This document shows positions 26,048 to 35,228 of a DNA stretch of 64,000 bases, in pieces. Position 1 is the stretch's first letter, and every line of letters starts with the position of its first letter. The stretch is taken from assembly GCA_963755755.1 (NCBI GenBank), contig CAVWLJ010000012.1:1-64000 (forward strand). The letters run 5' to 3'. The position numbers and the translations under genes are program-made. The DNA comes from DATKNA01 sp963755755 (GTDB lineage Bacteria > Actinomycetota > Actinomycetes > Actinomycetales > Kineosporiaceae). The notes beneath the pieces are model-generated. The model was not told where the DNA came from, did no database searches, and saw nothing but the letters and a program-made list of their open reading frames with translations.

Positions 26048-27067
26048 TCAGGTGCGTGCGGTCTCGCGCGGGCCGACCGACTGCTCCGCGGCCAGGAGGA
26101 CCTCGGCGGCGGAGGCCAGGCCCTCGAGCTGGCCGAGCTCGGCGTCCTCGTGCTCGATGTTGACCGGCATGTCGGGGTCGACGCGCTCGAGGGCCCGCAG
26201 GAACCCGGCCCACCAGGCGACGTCGTGCCCGCGGCCGACCGCGACGAAGTCCCACGAGGACGACGTGGGCCACCGGCTGAGCACGTATCCACCGCCCAGC
26301 TCGATCGTGGCCGGGTCGCCGGCGTCGGGCCGGCTGAAGCCGACGTCGTCCAGGACCCCGTTGATCCGGGCGGCCGGGTTGATCCGGGTGTCCTTCGCGG
26401 CCGCGTTGACCACGAGCGACCCGAGATGGTCGACGGCGAGGGTGGGGTCGATGCCCTGCCAGAAGAGGTGGCTCGGGTCCATCTCGGCGCCGATGTGCGT
26501 GGCCCGGGTCTCCGTGACGAGGCGCTCGAGGGTGGCGGGGTTGTAGACGACGTTGCCGGGGTGCATCTCGAGGGCGACCCTGACGTCGAAGTGCGCGGCG
26601 CGCTCCTGCACGGACCGCCAGAAGGGGATCGCCACCTCGTGCCACTGGTAGTCCCGCACGTCGAGGTAGGCGCTGTCCCAGGGGAGCACGTTCCAGGCCG
26701 GCTTGGTGGTGCCGGCCTCCGTTCCGGGCGTGCCGGACATGGTCACCACGCGCTTCACGCCGAGCGCCGCGGCGATCTCGATCGACCGCAGGACGTCGTC
26801 CGCGTGCTTCCGCCCGCGCGCGGGGTTCGGGTCGAGCGGATTGCCGTTGCAGTTGAGGGCGGTGAGCTCGACGCCCGCCGCCTCGAACTGCCCGAGGTAC
26901 TCCTGCCGGGCCGTCTCGCTCTCGAGCAGGTTCGCCGGCAGGTGGGGCGAGGCGACGAATCCGCCCGAATTGATCTCCGCGCTCCGCAGGCCGAGATCCT
27001 TGATCACGCGTAGCGCCTCGGCCAGTGGCTTGTCGTGCAGGACGGCGGTGTAGACGCCCAGCTTCAT
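26048..27067 (-). CDS. Sugar phosphate isomerase/epimerase (TIM barrel), inositol-type
   Basis: Intact 339-residue TIM-barrel protein: MKLGVYTAVLHDKPLAEALR, LRSAEINSGGFVASPHL, ALNCNGNPLDPNP, VKRVVTMSGTPGTE, VRVALEMHPGNVVYNP (Glu/His metal ligands), IGAEMDPSHLFWQGIDP and DMPVNIEHEDAELG (final Glu). This family usually pairs with Gfo/Idh dehydrogenases, as here: the dehydrogenase ends 10 nt upstream. The expected role is epimerising or dehydrating a keto-inositol. Expression likely starts at the promoter near 28350. Confidence 0.87.
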   Translation of the reverse strand: MKLGVYTAVLHDKPLAEALRVIKDLGLRSAEINSGGFVASPHLPANLLESETARQEYLGQFEAAGVELTALNCNGNPLDPNPARGRKHADDVLRSIEIAAALGVKRVVTMSGTPGTEAGTTKPAWNVLPWDSAYLDVRDYQWHEVAIPFWRSVQERAAHFDVRVALEMHPGNVVYNPATLERLVTETRATHIGAEMDPSHLFWQGIDPTLAVDHLGSLVVNAAAKDTRINPAARINGVLDDVGFSRPDAGDPATIELGGGYVLSRWPTSSSWDFVAVGRGHDVAWWAGFLRALERVDPDMPVNIEHEDAELGQLEGLASAAEVLLAAEQSVGPRETART

Positions 27068-27077
27068 GTCGTCTCCT

Positions 27078-28259
27078 TCAGGGGACCTTGATCTCGGCGC
27101 CGCCCTCGGCGGCGGACTCGGTGACGGCGGCGAGCAGCCGCAGGTTGTGCAGCCCGTGCTCGAAGGACGGCACCGGCGGAAGGTTCGCCACGCCGGCGAC
27201 CTGCTCGAGGAACGCGCGCGCCTGGAACGCGAACAGGTCGTTCTGCCCGTAGCCGACCCCGGGGAAGTCCATCGGCAGCCCCCCGGTCAGGTAGGGGTGC
27301 TCGGGGCCGATCGGGACGACGCGGTACCCGGCCGTCGGCCCGGTCACCGCGCGGTCGACGTAGCCGATCTCGCCGGGGCGGGACAGGTCGAAGGTGGCCG
27401 CGGCGTCGGTCCCGAAGAGCTCGAAGCCGAGCGCGTTCGCGTGCCCCATGGCGACCCGCGACGCGGACAGCGTGGCGGTGGCGCCGGAGGCGAAGGTCGC
27501 CGTGAACGTGACGACGTCCTCGTTCTCGACCGGTTCGCGCACGTCGCTGAGCTCGGCCGCGGCGTGCCCGACAGCCGCCCCGACCGGCAGGGCACGCTCG
27601 GTCGTGGTGGTCGCGAACGTCGTCCCACGCACCGACGCGACAGGCCCGCACAGGAACTCGGCGAGGTCGACGAGATGGCTGCCGATGTCGGCCAGCGCCC
27701 CCGACCCCGGGCCGCCCTTGTACCGCCAGCTCATCGGCGCCGTGGGCTCGACCGCGTAGTCGCACCAGTAGTGCCCGCTGAAGTGGATCGGCCGCCCCAG
27801 CGAGCCGTCGTCGACGCGCTCCTTCACCGCGGCGATGGCGGGGGAGCGCCGGAAGGTGAAGCCGACCCCGGTGCGAAGGTCGGGCCGCGCGGACGCGGCG
27901 GCCACCATGGCCTCGGCGTCGGCCGTCGTCGGCGCGAACGGCTTCTCGCACAGCACGTGCTTGCCCGCTGCGAGCAGCCCCTCGACCACCTCGCGGTGCA
28001 GGTGGTTGGCCACCACGACGCTGACGACGTCGACGTCGTCCGCCTCGGCGACCGCCTGCCAGGACTGCTCGGGCCGTGCATAGCCGAAGCGCCGCGCCGT
28101 CTGCGTCGCGAACTGCTCGTTGACGTCGGCGACGGCGACCAGGCGCACCTCGGGCAGGCCCTCGCCGTACAGGGTGGTGGCGCTGCGGTACCCGGCGGCG
28201 TGCGCCCGGCCGGCCATGCCGGCGCCGATCACCGCCACGCCGATGGAGTTCTCGGGCAT
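27078..28259 (-). CDS. Gfo/Idh/MocA dehydrogenase, inositol-dehydrogenase-like
   Basis: Intact 393-residue NAD(P)-dependent dehydrogenase. Rossmann motif VAVIGAGMAGRAHAAGY, then DVVSVVVANHLHREVVE, the signature GKHVLCEKPFAPTTADAE, substrate-domain GVGFTFRRSPAIAAV, and GGPGSGALADIGSHLVDLAE with the conserved Asp/His. First gene of a two-gene operon with the isomerase at 26048-27067. Its upstream region carries a LacI-type palindrome and the shared TTTGTC-NN-GACAAA module, so dual control is likely. It may serve an inositol stereoisomer in parallel with IolG at 36090-37120. Confidence 0.9.
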   Translation of the reverse strand: MPENSIGVAVIGAGMAGRAHAAGYRSATTLYGEGLPEVRLVAVADVNEQFATQTARRFGYARPEQSWQAVAEADDVDVVSVVVANHLHREVVEGLLAAGKHVLCEKPFAPTTADAEAMVAAASARPDLRTGVGFTFRRSPAIAAVKERVDDGSLGRPIHFSGHYWCDYAVEPTAPMSWRYKGGPGSGALADIGSHLVDLAEFLCGPVASVRGTTFATTTTERALPVGAAVGHAAAELSDVREPVENEDVVTFTATFASGATATLSASRVAMGHANALGFELFGTDAAATFDLSRPGEIGYVDRAVTGPTAGYRVVPIGPEHPYLTGGLPMDFPGVGYGQNDLFAFQARAFLEQVAGVANLPPVPSFEHGLHNLRLLAAVTESAAEGGAEIKVP

Positions 28260-28298
28260 GCTTCTCCTCCTCGTGGAACGGCGGGGTCCGCATCGGTC

Positions 28299-28312
28299 TT
28301 AAACCGGTTTAA
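28299..28312. promoter_or_regulatory. LacI-type operator palindrome TTAAACCGGTTTAA
   Basis: A perfect 14-bp palindrome with central CG, the form expected of a LacI/GalR operator. It lies 40 nt upstream of the dehydrogenase start (28259) and about 84 nt before the divergent LacI gene. Relative to the minus-strand -35-like hexamer at 28349-28354, it falls just past the expected -10 region, where a bound repressor would block initiation or elongation. Confidence 0.75.
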
Positions 28313-28348
28313 AGCGGTGTCCCGAGCATCGCCGAAGTCACGAGATCG

Positions 28349-28371
28349 TGTCAAGACTTTGTCGTGACAAA
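28349..28371 (-). promoter_or_regulatory. Shared operator-promoter module, copy 1 (upstream of dehydrogenase/isomerase operon)
   Basis: Read on the minus strand: TTTGTCACGACAAA (28371-28358), 3 nt, then TTGACA (28354-28349). The inverted repeat TTTGTC/GACAAA is separated by 2 nt. The same order and spacing recur at 41504-41526 and 43140-43162. A GntR-type regulator encoded at 43200-43992 is the likely ligand. Confidence 0.7.
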
Positions 28372-28395
28372 TGGCGGCGGTTATCGTGGCTCGCC

Positions 28396-29459
28396 ATGGC
28401 AGGGGATGCGGCGCCGGACCGCCGGGGCGCCGCGCGGCGCCCGACGATGCAGGACGTCGCCGACGAGGCGGGGGTCTCCAAGGGTCTGGTCTCGATGGTG
28501 CTCAGCGGCTCGTCCGGGCCGAGCGCCGTCACGCGTGAGCGGGTCCTCGCGGTGGCCACCCGGTTGGGCTACCGCGGGGACCGCACGGCCGCCCTGCTGG
28601 CCCGGCGCCGGACGAGGACCCTGGGCGTCACGTTCATCCCCGGCAACCTGTACCACGGCGAGCTGGTCGAGGAGATCAGGGGCGCGGCCGAGGCGGCGAG
28701 CTACGAGCTCGTGCTCAGCTCGACCGCCGGCGTGCACGACGAGGCCCACGCGATCGAGACCCTGGTCGACTCCCGCTGCGAGGCCCTGCTCCTGCTGGGC
28801 CCGACGCTCCCGGCGGACCGGCTCGCGGCCGTCGTCGAGCCCGTGCCGACCGTCGTCGTGGGCCGCCCGCTCGACCTGCCTCGCGCCGACGTCGTCCGCG
28901 CGGACGACGTCGACGGCGTCGCGCAGGCCGTCGAGCACCTCGTCGGCCTCGGGCACCGCCGGATCGCCCACGTCGACGGGGGAGAGGGGGCCATCGCCCA
29001 GGTCCGTCGCGACGCGTACCTCGGGGCCATGCGGCGAGCGTGGGCTCGAGGCCGTCGTCGTGCCCGGTGGCCTCACCGAGGACGACGGGGCCGCCGCCGC
29101 GGAGCGTGTTCCCGGCGGCGTCACCGCTCTGGTCGCCTTCAACGACCGGACGGCCATCGGCGTCCTCGACCGGCTGGAGCGCTCCGGCGTCCGGGTGCCG
29201 GAAGGGATGTCGCTGACGGGGTTCGACGACAGCCCGCTCGCCCGGCACGCGCGGATCGACCTCACCAGCGTGGCGCAGGGGTACCTCGAGCAGGCCCGGG
29301 TGGCCGTGCGGCTCGTCCTCGAGCGTCTCGAGGGCGGCCGCACGGGAGCGATCCGAGATCGTCGTCCCGACCAGGCTCGTCGTCCGCGGGAGCACCGGGC
29401 CGGTGCCTTCGGATCAGTACGGCCAGCGGCGGACGGGGCCGAGCCCGCAGCCCCGGTAG
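28396..29459 (+). CDS. LacI-family transcriptional regulator, two frameshifts
   Basis: LacI/GalR regulator divergent from the dehydrogenase/isomerase operon. ATG 28396 leads to the HTH RPTMQDVADEAGVSKGLVSM then TRERVLAVATRLGYRGDR. The effector domain shows TLGVTFIPGNLYHGELVEEI, VVVGRPLDLPRADVVRADD and LGHRRIAHVDGGEGAI. Near 29038 the frame changes to EAVVVPGGLTEDDGAAAAER, LVAFNDRTAIGVLDRLERSG and SLTGFDDSPLAR; a second shift near 29350 gives EIVVPTRLVVRGSTGPVP, the usual family ending, with TAG at 29457-29459. The 3' end overlaps the convergent iolE-like gene by ~46 nt. The palindrome at 28299-28312 is its probable operator. Confidence 0.83.
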
Positions 29460-30346
29460 TACCCCGCGGTGCGTGCCTGGAGGGGCAGCGGGATGTGCGG
29501 CTCGACCGGGTAGAGGTCCTGCTCGATGACGCAGTAGACGTCGCGGTCGAGCTCGGCCAGGGCGGCGAGCAGCTCGGGCATGTCGGGCTCGCCGAACGGC
29601 GGCTCGCACATGACGCCGAGCGGTACGGCCTCCGCCAGCGACAGGTTCTCCCGCCGGACCCGTTCACGGATCTCGGGATCGACCTGCTTGAGGTGGACGT
29701 ACGTGATCCGCTCCGGGAAGCGCCGGATGATCTCCACGTTGTCGCCGCCGCAGTACGCGACGTGGCCGGTGTCGAGGCAGAGGTTGACGAGCTCGGGGTC
29801 GGTGTCCGAGAGGAACCGCTCGATCCGCTCCTGGGTGTCCACGTGCGTGTCGGCGTGCGGGTGGAAGACCAGCTTCACCCCGAACTCCTCGAGCAGGTAC
29901 CGGGCGAGCTCGTCGGTGCCGGAGACCAGGGCCGCCCACTGCTCGGGGTCGATGTCCGCGGACTCCGTCAGGGCCCCGCCGTGCTGGTCCGTGTACTGCT
30001 CCGGCAGGTGGACGAGGTACTCGGCGCCCACCTCGCGCAGCAACCGTGCCTCCCGTCCGAAGTCCTCCTTGGCCTTGTCCAGCGCCTCCTTGCCCTTGTG
30101 CAGCCCGGCGAACACCGTCCCGCCGCAGACTGTGAGGCCGCGGGCGGCCAGCTCGTCACGCAGCTGTGCCGGGTCCTGCGGCAGGAAGCCCTGCGGCCCC
30201 AGCTCCGTGAACAGGTAGCCGGCAGCCGCCACCTCGTCCAAGTACTGCTGCCAGCCGACCTGATGCGGGTCCTGCGCGAACCACACGCCCCACGAGTCGG
30301 GGGCGGTGCCCAGGGTGAGCCGGGACAGGTCGTGCGGTGCGGTCAT
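29414..30346 (-). CDS. Inosose dehydratase-like TIM-barrel protein (IolE role)
   Basis: Intact 310-residue TIM-barrel protein starting at ATG 30346. Landmarks: LTLGTAPDSWGVWFAQDPH, YLFTELGPQGFLPQDP, GGTVFAGLHKGKE, GVKLVFHPHADTHVDT (His ligands), VNLCLDTGHVAYCGGDN, ITYVHLKQVDPEIRERV and VYCVIEQDLYPVEP. It is the last gene of the iol operon, 37 nt after iolD. In inositol catabolism this position and fold fit 2-keto-myo-inositol dehydratase, which makes the trihydroxycyclohexanedione cleaved by IolD. Assignment over the other isomerase genes here rests on context. Confidence 0.72.
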   Translation of the reverse strand: MTAPHDLSRLTLGTAPDSWGVWFAQDPHQVGWQQYLDEVAAAGYLFTELGPQGFLPQDPAQLRDELAARGLTVCGGTVFAGLHKGKEALDKAKEDFGREARLLREVGAEYLVHLPEQYTDQHGGALTESADIDPEQWAALVSGTDELARYLLEEFGVKLVFHPHADTHVDTQERIERFLSDTDPELVNLCLDTGHVAYCGGDNVEIIRRFPERITYVHLKQVDPEIRERVRRENLSLAEAVPLGVMCEPPFGEPDMPELLAALAELDRDVYCVIEQDLYPVEPHIPLPLQARTAGYYRGCGLGPVRRWPY

Positions 30347-30383
30347 GGAGAACTCCCCTGCGTCGTCGGTTCGGTCGCGGTGC

Positions 30384-32313
30384 TCACCCCAGCCACCGCT
30401 GCTGGGCGGCCTTGCGCTCCTCGAACGCGGCACGGCCCGGCAGCGCGGCCGGGACGCCGACCTCCCACCAGGCCCCGGCCTCGGTCCACGTCGTGGGGTG
30501 GGTGCGGCATACGACGACGGCCGGCCGACGGGACTGCTGTCGCCGCGGAGCGGGCGGCGAGGTAGGCGCGGCGCAGATCCTCGGCGGTGCCGTCGCGCGG
30601 GACCTCCTCCACCGTGCAGCCCAGCGCTCGCGCGTGCGCCGCGAAGTCGACGCGCAGGCCGCCGTCGGCCGGCGCGCCGGGCCCGCGGGCGTCGACGAAC
30701 AGGTTGTTGAAGCCGGGTGCGCCCTGCCCCGTCTGCAGCCGGTGGATGACGGCGTAGCCCCCGTTGTCGCAGACGACGAGGACGAAGGGGTGCCCGGCGA
30801 ACGCGGCCGAGTACAGGTCGGAGTTGAGCATGAGGTACGAGCCGTCACCCAGGAGACCGGTGACCAGCCCGTCCGGGTGCGTCTCGGCCCGGGCCATGGC
30901 GGCGCCCCACGGGCCGGCGACCTCGTAGCCCATGCACGAGAACCCGTACTCGAGGTCCATCGTCGGGGCGTCCGCGGACGTCGCACGCCAGCCCCCGTGC
31001 AGCTCGCCGGGGAAGCCCCCGGACGAGGTCAGCACGTAGTCCTCCGGACCGCTCGCCTCGTTGACGACGCCGACGACCTGCGCGTAGGTGAGCGAGCCGT
31101 CGGGCGCGACGCCGGCGCGCAGCCGGTCGACGTCGGCGTCCCACGTCGCGCGCTCGCCGCCGGCGCGGGCGGTCCACTCCTCGTCCGCGCTCCAGCCGTC
31201 GAGCGCGGCGTCGAGCTCGTCCAGGGTTGCCCGGGCGTCGCCGACGAGGGCGTGCGCGGCGTGCTTGACGGCGTCGAACCGCGCGACGTTGAGCGCGACC
31301 ACGTGGACGCCGTCCGAGAACGCCGTCCAGGAGGACGTCGTGAAGTCCTGCAGCCGGGTCCCCACGGCGAGCACGACGTCCGCCTCGCGGGCCAGCGTGT
31401 TGGCCGACGTCGACCCGATGATGCCGAGCGGACCGCCGTGCAGCGGATGATCGTGCGGGATCAGCGTGCGCCCCGCCGGCGTCTCCACCACCGGGACGCC
31501 GTGGGCCTCGGCGAACCGGAGCACCTCCGCGCGCGCCCCCGAGTAGCGCGCCCCGCCGCCGACGACGAGCAGCGGACGCCGCCCCGCGCGGAGGATCCGC
31601 TCCGCCTCGGTGAGCGCCTCGACGTCCGGCCGCGGCCGCGGCACCCGGTGCAGCCGCTCGCCGAACATCGCCAGCGGGAAGTCGTACTCCTCGGCCTGCA
31701 CGTCCTGCGGCAGGGCCAGCACCACGGGACCGGCGTCCGCCGGGTCGGTGAGCACCCGGGCCACCTGCGGGAGCGTGGCGAGCAGCTGCTCGGGGCGCGT
31801 GATCCGGTCGAAGTACCGGGACACCGGGCGGAAGGCGTCGTTGACCGTCGCCGTCGGGTCGCCGTAGTGCTCCACCTGCTGCAGCACCGGGTCGGGACCG
31901 CGCCCGGTGAACGTGTCCCCGGGGAGCAGCAGCACCGGCAGCCGGTTCGCGTGGGCGAGGCCGGCCGCGGTCACCATGTTGAGCGCCCCGGGCCCGATCG
32001 AGGACGTCGCGGCCATCACCTGACGCCGCTCGGTCGCCTTGGCGTACGCGATCGCGGCGAGCGCCATGCCCTCCTCGGTCTGCCCCCGCCACGTGGGCAG
32101 CTCGTCCCGGACGTCGTACAGCGCCGTGCCCAGGCCGAGCACGTTGCCGTGCCCGAAGATCCCGAAGACGCCGGCGAAGAGCGGTACCCGGGTCCCGTCG
32201 AGGAGCTCGGAACGCTGCGCGACCATCCACCGCACCAGCGCCTGCGCGGTGGTGAGGCGGATCGTCCCGCCGGCGTCGCGGTCCACGGCCGGGGCCGGCT
32301 CGATGAGCGTCAC
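30384..32313 (-). CDS. iolD: 3D-(3,5/4)-trihydroxycyclohexane-1,2-dione acylhydrolase, one frameshift
   Basis: Thiamine-diphosphate enzyme that hydrolyses the cyclic dione to 5-deoxy-glucuronate. Start GTG 32313 (VTLIEPAP). N-terminal part: RLTTAQALVRWMVAQRSELL, PLFAGVFGIFGHGNVLGLG (family-specific), RGQTEEGMALAAIAYAKA with the cofactor-activating Glu. Central part: VVETPAGRTLIPHDHPLHGG. C-terminal ThDP-binding part: EYGFSCMGYEVAGPWGAAMA, TGLLGDGSYLMLNSDLYSA (GDG...N motif). The frame slips near 30540; the neighbouring frame supplies TWTEAGAWWEVGVPA and stops at 30384. GTGA overlap with iolB. Confidence 0.93.
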
Positions 32314-33233
32314 GAGGTCCTCCCGATGAGGTCGGCGATCCGCGGGTCGACGTCCTGCTCGGCCCAGCTGTCCCGGATCCAGGCGTGGGCGGGGTCGTCG
32401 CAGAAGGCCATCGAGCGCGCGGCGCCGGGGCCGGCGAGCACGTTGAGGTAGTACATGGGGTAGCCGGGCGCCGCCGCGCACGGGCCGTGGTAGCCGTAGG
32501 GCACGAGGACGACGTCTCCGTCGCGCACCTCCAGCGTCTCGTCCAGCGGCGCCAGTCCGGCGTCCGCGTGCTCCGGCCCCGTGTACGTCCGGTGCAGGCC
32601 GAACCCCTCGCCCGACGGGGTCAGCTGGTCCCGGCCCGCGATGCGGTAGTAGTAGATCTCCTCGTTCACCACGGGGCACGGAGCGGTGACGTCGTGCTTG
32701 TGCGGGGGGTGGCTGGACCAGTTCCCCGGCGGTGTCACGAGCTCGCAGCACACGAGCTTGTCGGCGTGGTCCCACGCGCCCGGGGCGCCGAAGTTGCGCA
32801 CCAGCCGGGTGGCCAGGCCCGCCCCGCGCACCTCGACGGGGACGTCGCCGGCCGCGCCGTAGGCCGAGGCCAGCTTCCGCTCGCAGCGGGCGCTCGGCAG
32901 CGCCACCTCGGCCCCCGTGTCGCTGAGCAGCGTCAGCGTGCTGTCCCGGCCGGCGTAGACGACGTCCGTGGCCGAGGTGAACACCGAACGCCGGCCGGCG
33001 AGCTCGTACCGCGCCTCGCCGTGCACCTCGACCCGCAGCGAACCGGCGAGCGGCAGCACGAACACCTCGGTGTCGTCCGTCGTCACCGTGACGGGGACGC
33101 CTGCCGCCAGCCGCAGGACCCGCAGACCGCAGTAGGTCCACCCCGCGTCCTGGGGTGTGACGACGACCTGCTCGCCCCGGCGACGGAGCAGTGGTGAGGG
33201 TGCGATCCCGGTGTTCGTTCCGGTGTCGCTCAC
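32310..33233 (-). CDS. iolB: 5-deoxy-glucuronate isomerase
   Basis: Bicupin isomerase converting 5-deoxy-D-glucuronate to 5-dehydro-2-deoxy-gluconate. From GTG 33233, ~307 residues. Markers: TYCGLRVLRLAAG, VLPLAGSLRVEVHGE (first cupin), FTSATDVVYAGRDSTLTL, the second-cupin metal cluster NWSSHPPHKHD with following EEIYYYRIAGRDQL (His, His, Glu), and DVVLVPYGYHGPCAAAPGYP with the last His, then YYLNVLAGP. Intact, and overlapping both neighbours by GTGA, so it is embedded in the coupled iol operon. Confidence 0.94.
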   Translation of the reverse strand: MSDTGTNTGIAPSPLLRRRGEQVVVTPQDAGWTYCGLRVLRLAAGVPVTVTTDDTEVFVLPLAGSLRVEVHGEARYELAGRRSVFTSATDVVYAGRDSTLTLLSDTGAEVALPSARCERKLASAYGAAGDVPVEVRGAGLATRLVRNFGAPGAWDHADKLVCCELVTPPGNWSSHPPHKHDVTAPCPVVNEEIYYYRIAGRDQLTPSGEGFGLHRTYTGPEHADAGLAPLDETLEVRDGDVVLVPYGYHGPCAAAPGYPMYYLNVLAGPGAARSMAFCDDPAHAWIRDSWAEQDVDPRIADLIGRTS

Positions 33234-34162
33234 AGCGCGACCTCCTCCGGTTCGTGCTCCTGGGCGGCCCGCAGGGCGCGGGCTGCGGCGTCCACGGCGG
33301 CGGCGACGTCCCCGCCGGGCGGGTAGAGCAGGGCGCGCCCGACCACGAGACCGCGGACGCTCGGCTGCCGCAGCGCCCGTGACCAGCTGGCCAGGTCGTC
33401 CTCGGGGTCCGGGCCGGGGACGCCGCCGAGCACCACGCACGGCAGCGTGGTGGCGGCGAAGACCGGGTCCGGGTCCTCGCAGGCCGGCAGCTTGAGCCAG
33501 GTGTAGGCGCTGGTGGTTCCGAGGGCGGAGGCGACGGCTATGGCTCTGGTGAGCGAGGCGGTGTCGCGCTGCAGGTACGGGGCGCCGTCGGCGTCCCGGC
33601 CGTAGGGGAGGGGCTCCACCATCGCCAGGAGCCCGCGATCCGCCAGCGCCGTCACGGCCCGCGCGCAGCTCTCGATCGTGGGCACGGTGCCGGCGTCGGT
33701 GTCGTCGAGCCGGAGCAGCATCTTGCCGCCCTCGAGCCCGCAGGCGGCGATGCTCGCGGCGTCGTAGCCGGTGAACCGGTCGTCCATCGTCCACGCCGCC
33801 CCGTAGAGCCCGCCCCGGTTCATCGACCCGAGCACGACCTTGCCCTCCAGCGCGCCGAGCAGCAGCAGCTCCTCGACCACGTCGGGCGACCCGAGCAGCC
33901 CGTCCACCTCGGGGTGCGCCAGCGCGATCAGGAGCCGGCGCAGCAGGCCGCGGCGGTCCGCCATGCCGAGCGGATCCCCGGGGACGGCCAGCGCTCCCCG
34001 CGCCGGGTGGTCGGCCGCCACCAGGAAGAGCGTCCCGCGATCGCCGACGACGAGCTCGGGCCGCCGGCGGCGGGCGTAGGCGGCCGCGACCGCCTGCGGG
34101 TCGGTCGCGCGGAGCCGCAGCAGTTCGTGCCAGCGGTCGTCGGGCAGCGGGTCGGGGATCAC
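33230..34162 (-). CDS. Class I aldolase-like (beta/alpha)8 protein of the iol operon
   Basis: About 310 residues from GTG 34162. Landmarks: LFLVAADHPARGALAVPGD, VDGLLGSPDVVEELLLLGAL, VVLGSMNRGGLYGAAWTMDD, GGKMLLRLDDTDAGTVPTIE, LLAMVEPLPYGRD and YTWLKLPACEDPDPVFAATT with a candidate Schiff-base Lys. It matches what I recall as the Cgl0158-type family from corynebacterial iol clusters, related to DeoC/LacD aldolases. Placed between iolC and iolB with 4-nt overlaps, it most likely cleaves 2-deoxy-5-keto-gluconate 6-phosphate to DHAP and malonate semialdehyde (the IolJ step), since no other aldolase is in the cluster. Confidence 0.75.
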   Translation of the reverse strand: MIPDPLPDDRWHELLRLRATDPQAVAAAYARRRRPELVVGDRGTLFLVAADHPARGALAVPGDPLGMADRRGLLRRLLIALAHPEVDGLLGSPDVVEELLLLGALEGKVVLGSMNRGGLYGAAWTMDDRFTGYDAASIAACGLEGGKMLLRLDDTDAGTVPTIESCARAVTALADRGLLAMVEPLPYGRDADGAPYLQRDTASLTRAIAVASALGTTSAYTWLKLPACEDPDPVFAATTLPCVVLGGVPGPDPEDDLASWSRALRQPSVRGLVVGRALLYPPGGDVAAAVDAAARALRAAQEHEPEEVAL

Positions 34163-35226
34163 GTCACGTCCTTCCTCCCGCCCACGGGGGCGGGACGTGC
34201 GCCGAGGTCTCGCGGCGCGGAGGCGAGCAGCGACTCCAGCTCGCCGAGGGTGGGCATCGCGTCGGCGCACGCGAGCCGTGACGCGACGAGGGCACCGGCG
34301 GCGTTGGCCAGGTGGGCGGTCCGCTCGCGGTCCCATCCCGCGAGCAGGCCGTGGCACAACGCGCCCCCGAACGCGTCGCCCGCGCCGAGCCCGTTGACGA
34401 CGTCGACCCGGCGCGGCGCGACGGTGACCATCGACTCCGGGCTCGCGACGAGGACCCCGTCGCCGCCCTTCTTCACCAGGACGAGCTCCAGCCCGCGGTC
34501 GAGGAGCCGACGGGCCGCCTCCTCGGGGTCGCGCGTGCCCACCGCCACCTCGACCTCGTCGCGGTTGCCCACGGCGACGTCGACCAGGTCGAGCATCCGC
34601 CCGTACTCCCGCCGCGCGTCCTGCGGCGACGGCCAGAACATCGGCCGCCAGTCCAGGTCGAGGACCGTCCAGCGCGCGACCGGGCCCCGGTTGAGGCGCC
34701 GGTGCTCGAGCATCGCGTGCTGCGTCGCGCGCGCGGGTTCGACGCTCGCGCCGGTTCCGGTCACCCACAGCAGCGGGACGTCGGCGACGGTGGCCCAGGG
34801 GACGTCGTCGGCGGTGAGCGTGAGGTCCGGTGCGACGGGCGAGCGGTAGAAGAGCAGCGGCGGGTCCTCGGGCGGGGCCAGGGCGCAGAAGACCACGGGC
34901 GTGAGGAGGCCCGGCTCCGTGCCGACGAACCGCGGGTCGACGCCGAAGCCGGCCAGCGCGGTACGCACGTAGTCGCCGAAGGGATCCGGCCCGACCTTGG
35001 TGAGGACGGCGCTGCGGTGCCCGAGCCGCGCCGCCGCCACGGCGACGTTGGTGGCCGTGCCGCCGAGGAACCGGTCGAAGGTCGCGACGGCCGTCAGCGG
35101 CGCCCCGACGTGCTCGGGGTGCCCGGTCACCGACGGGTAGAGGTCGACGCCGACCCGGCCGACGGTGAGAACCTCCGGCAGGGCGGGCGCGCCCGGGTTC
35201 CCCGGCGTCTGGGTCGGGACGGACAT
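34159..35226 (-). CDS. iolC: 5-dehydro-2-deoxygluconokinase (PfkB family)
   Basis: Intact 355-residue ribokinase-family kinase, ATG 35226. N-terminal PfkB signature LTVGRVGVDLYPSVTG and FDRFLGGTATNVAVAAARLG; VLTKVGPDPFGDYVRTAL; TVLDLDWRPMFWP, a sequence typical of IolC; C-terminal ATP/catalytic motif VDVVNGLGAGDAFGGALCHG with the base Asp. It phosphorylates 5-dehydro-2-deoxy-gluconate made by IolB. It begins 2 nt after the upstream isomerase stop and overlaps the aldolase-like gene by 4 nt. Confidence 0.94.
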   Translation of the reverse strand: MSVPTQTPGNPGAPALPEVLTVGRVGVDLYPSVTGHPEHVGAPLTAVATFDRFLGGTATNVAVAAARLGHRSAVLTKVGPDPFGDYVRTALAGFGVDPRFVGTEPGLLTPVVFCALAPPEDPPLLFYRSPVAPDLTLTADDVPWATVADVPLLWVTGTGASVEPARATQHAMLEHRRLNRGPVARWTVLDLDWRPMFWPSPQDARREYGRMLDLVDVAVGNRDEVEVAVGTRDPEEAARRLLDRGLELVLVKKGGDGVLVASPESMVTVAPRRVDVVNGLGAGDAFGGALCHGLLAGWDRERTAHLANAAGALVASRLACADAMPTLGELESLLASAPRDLGARPAPVGGRKDVT

Positions 35227-35228
35227 GG

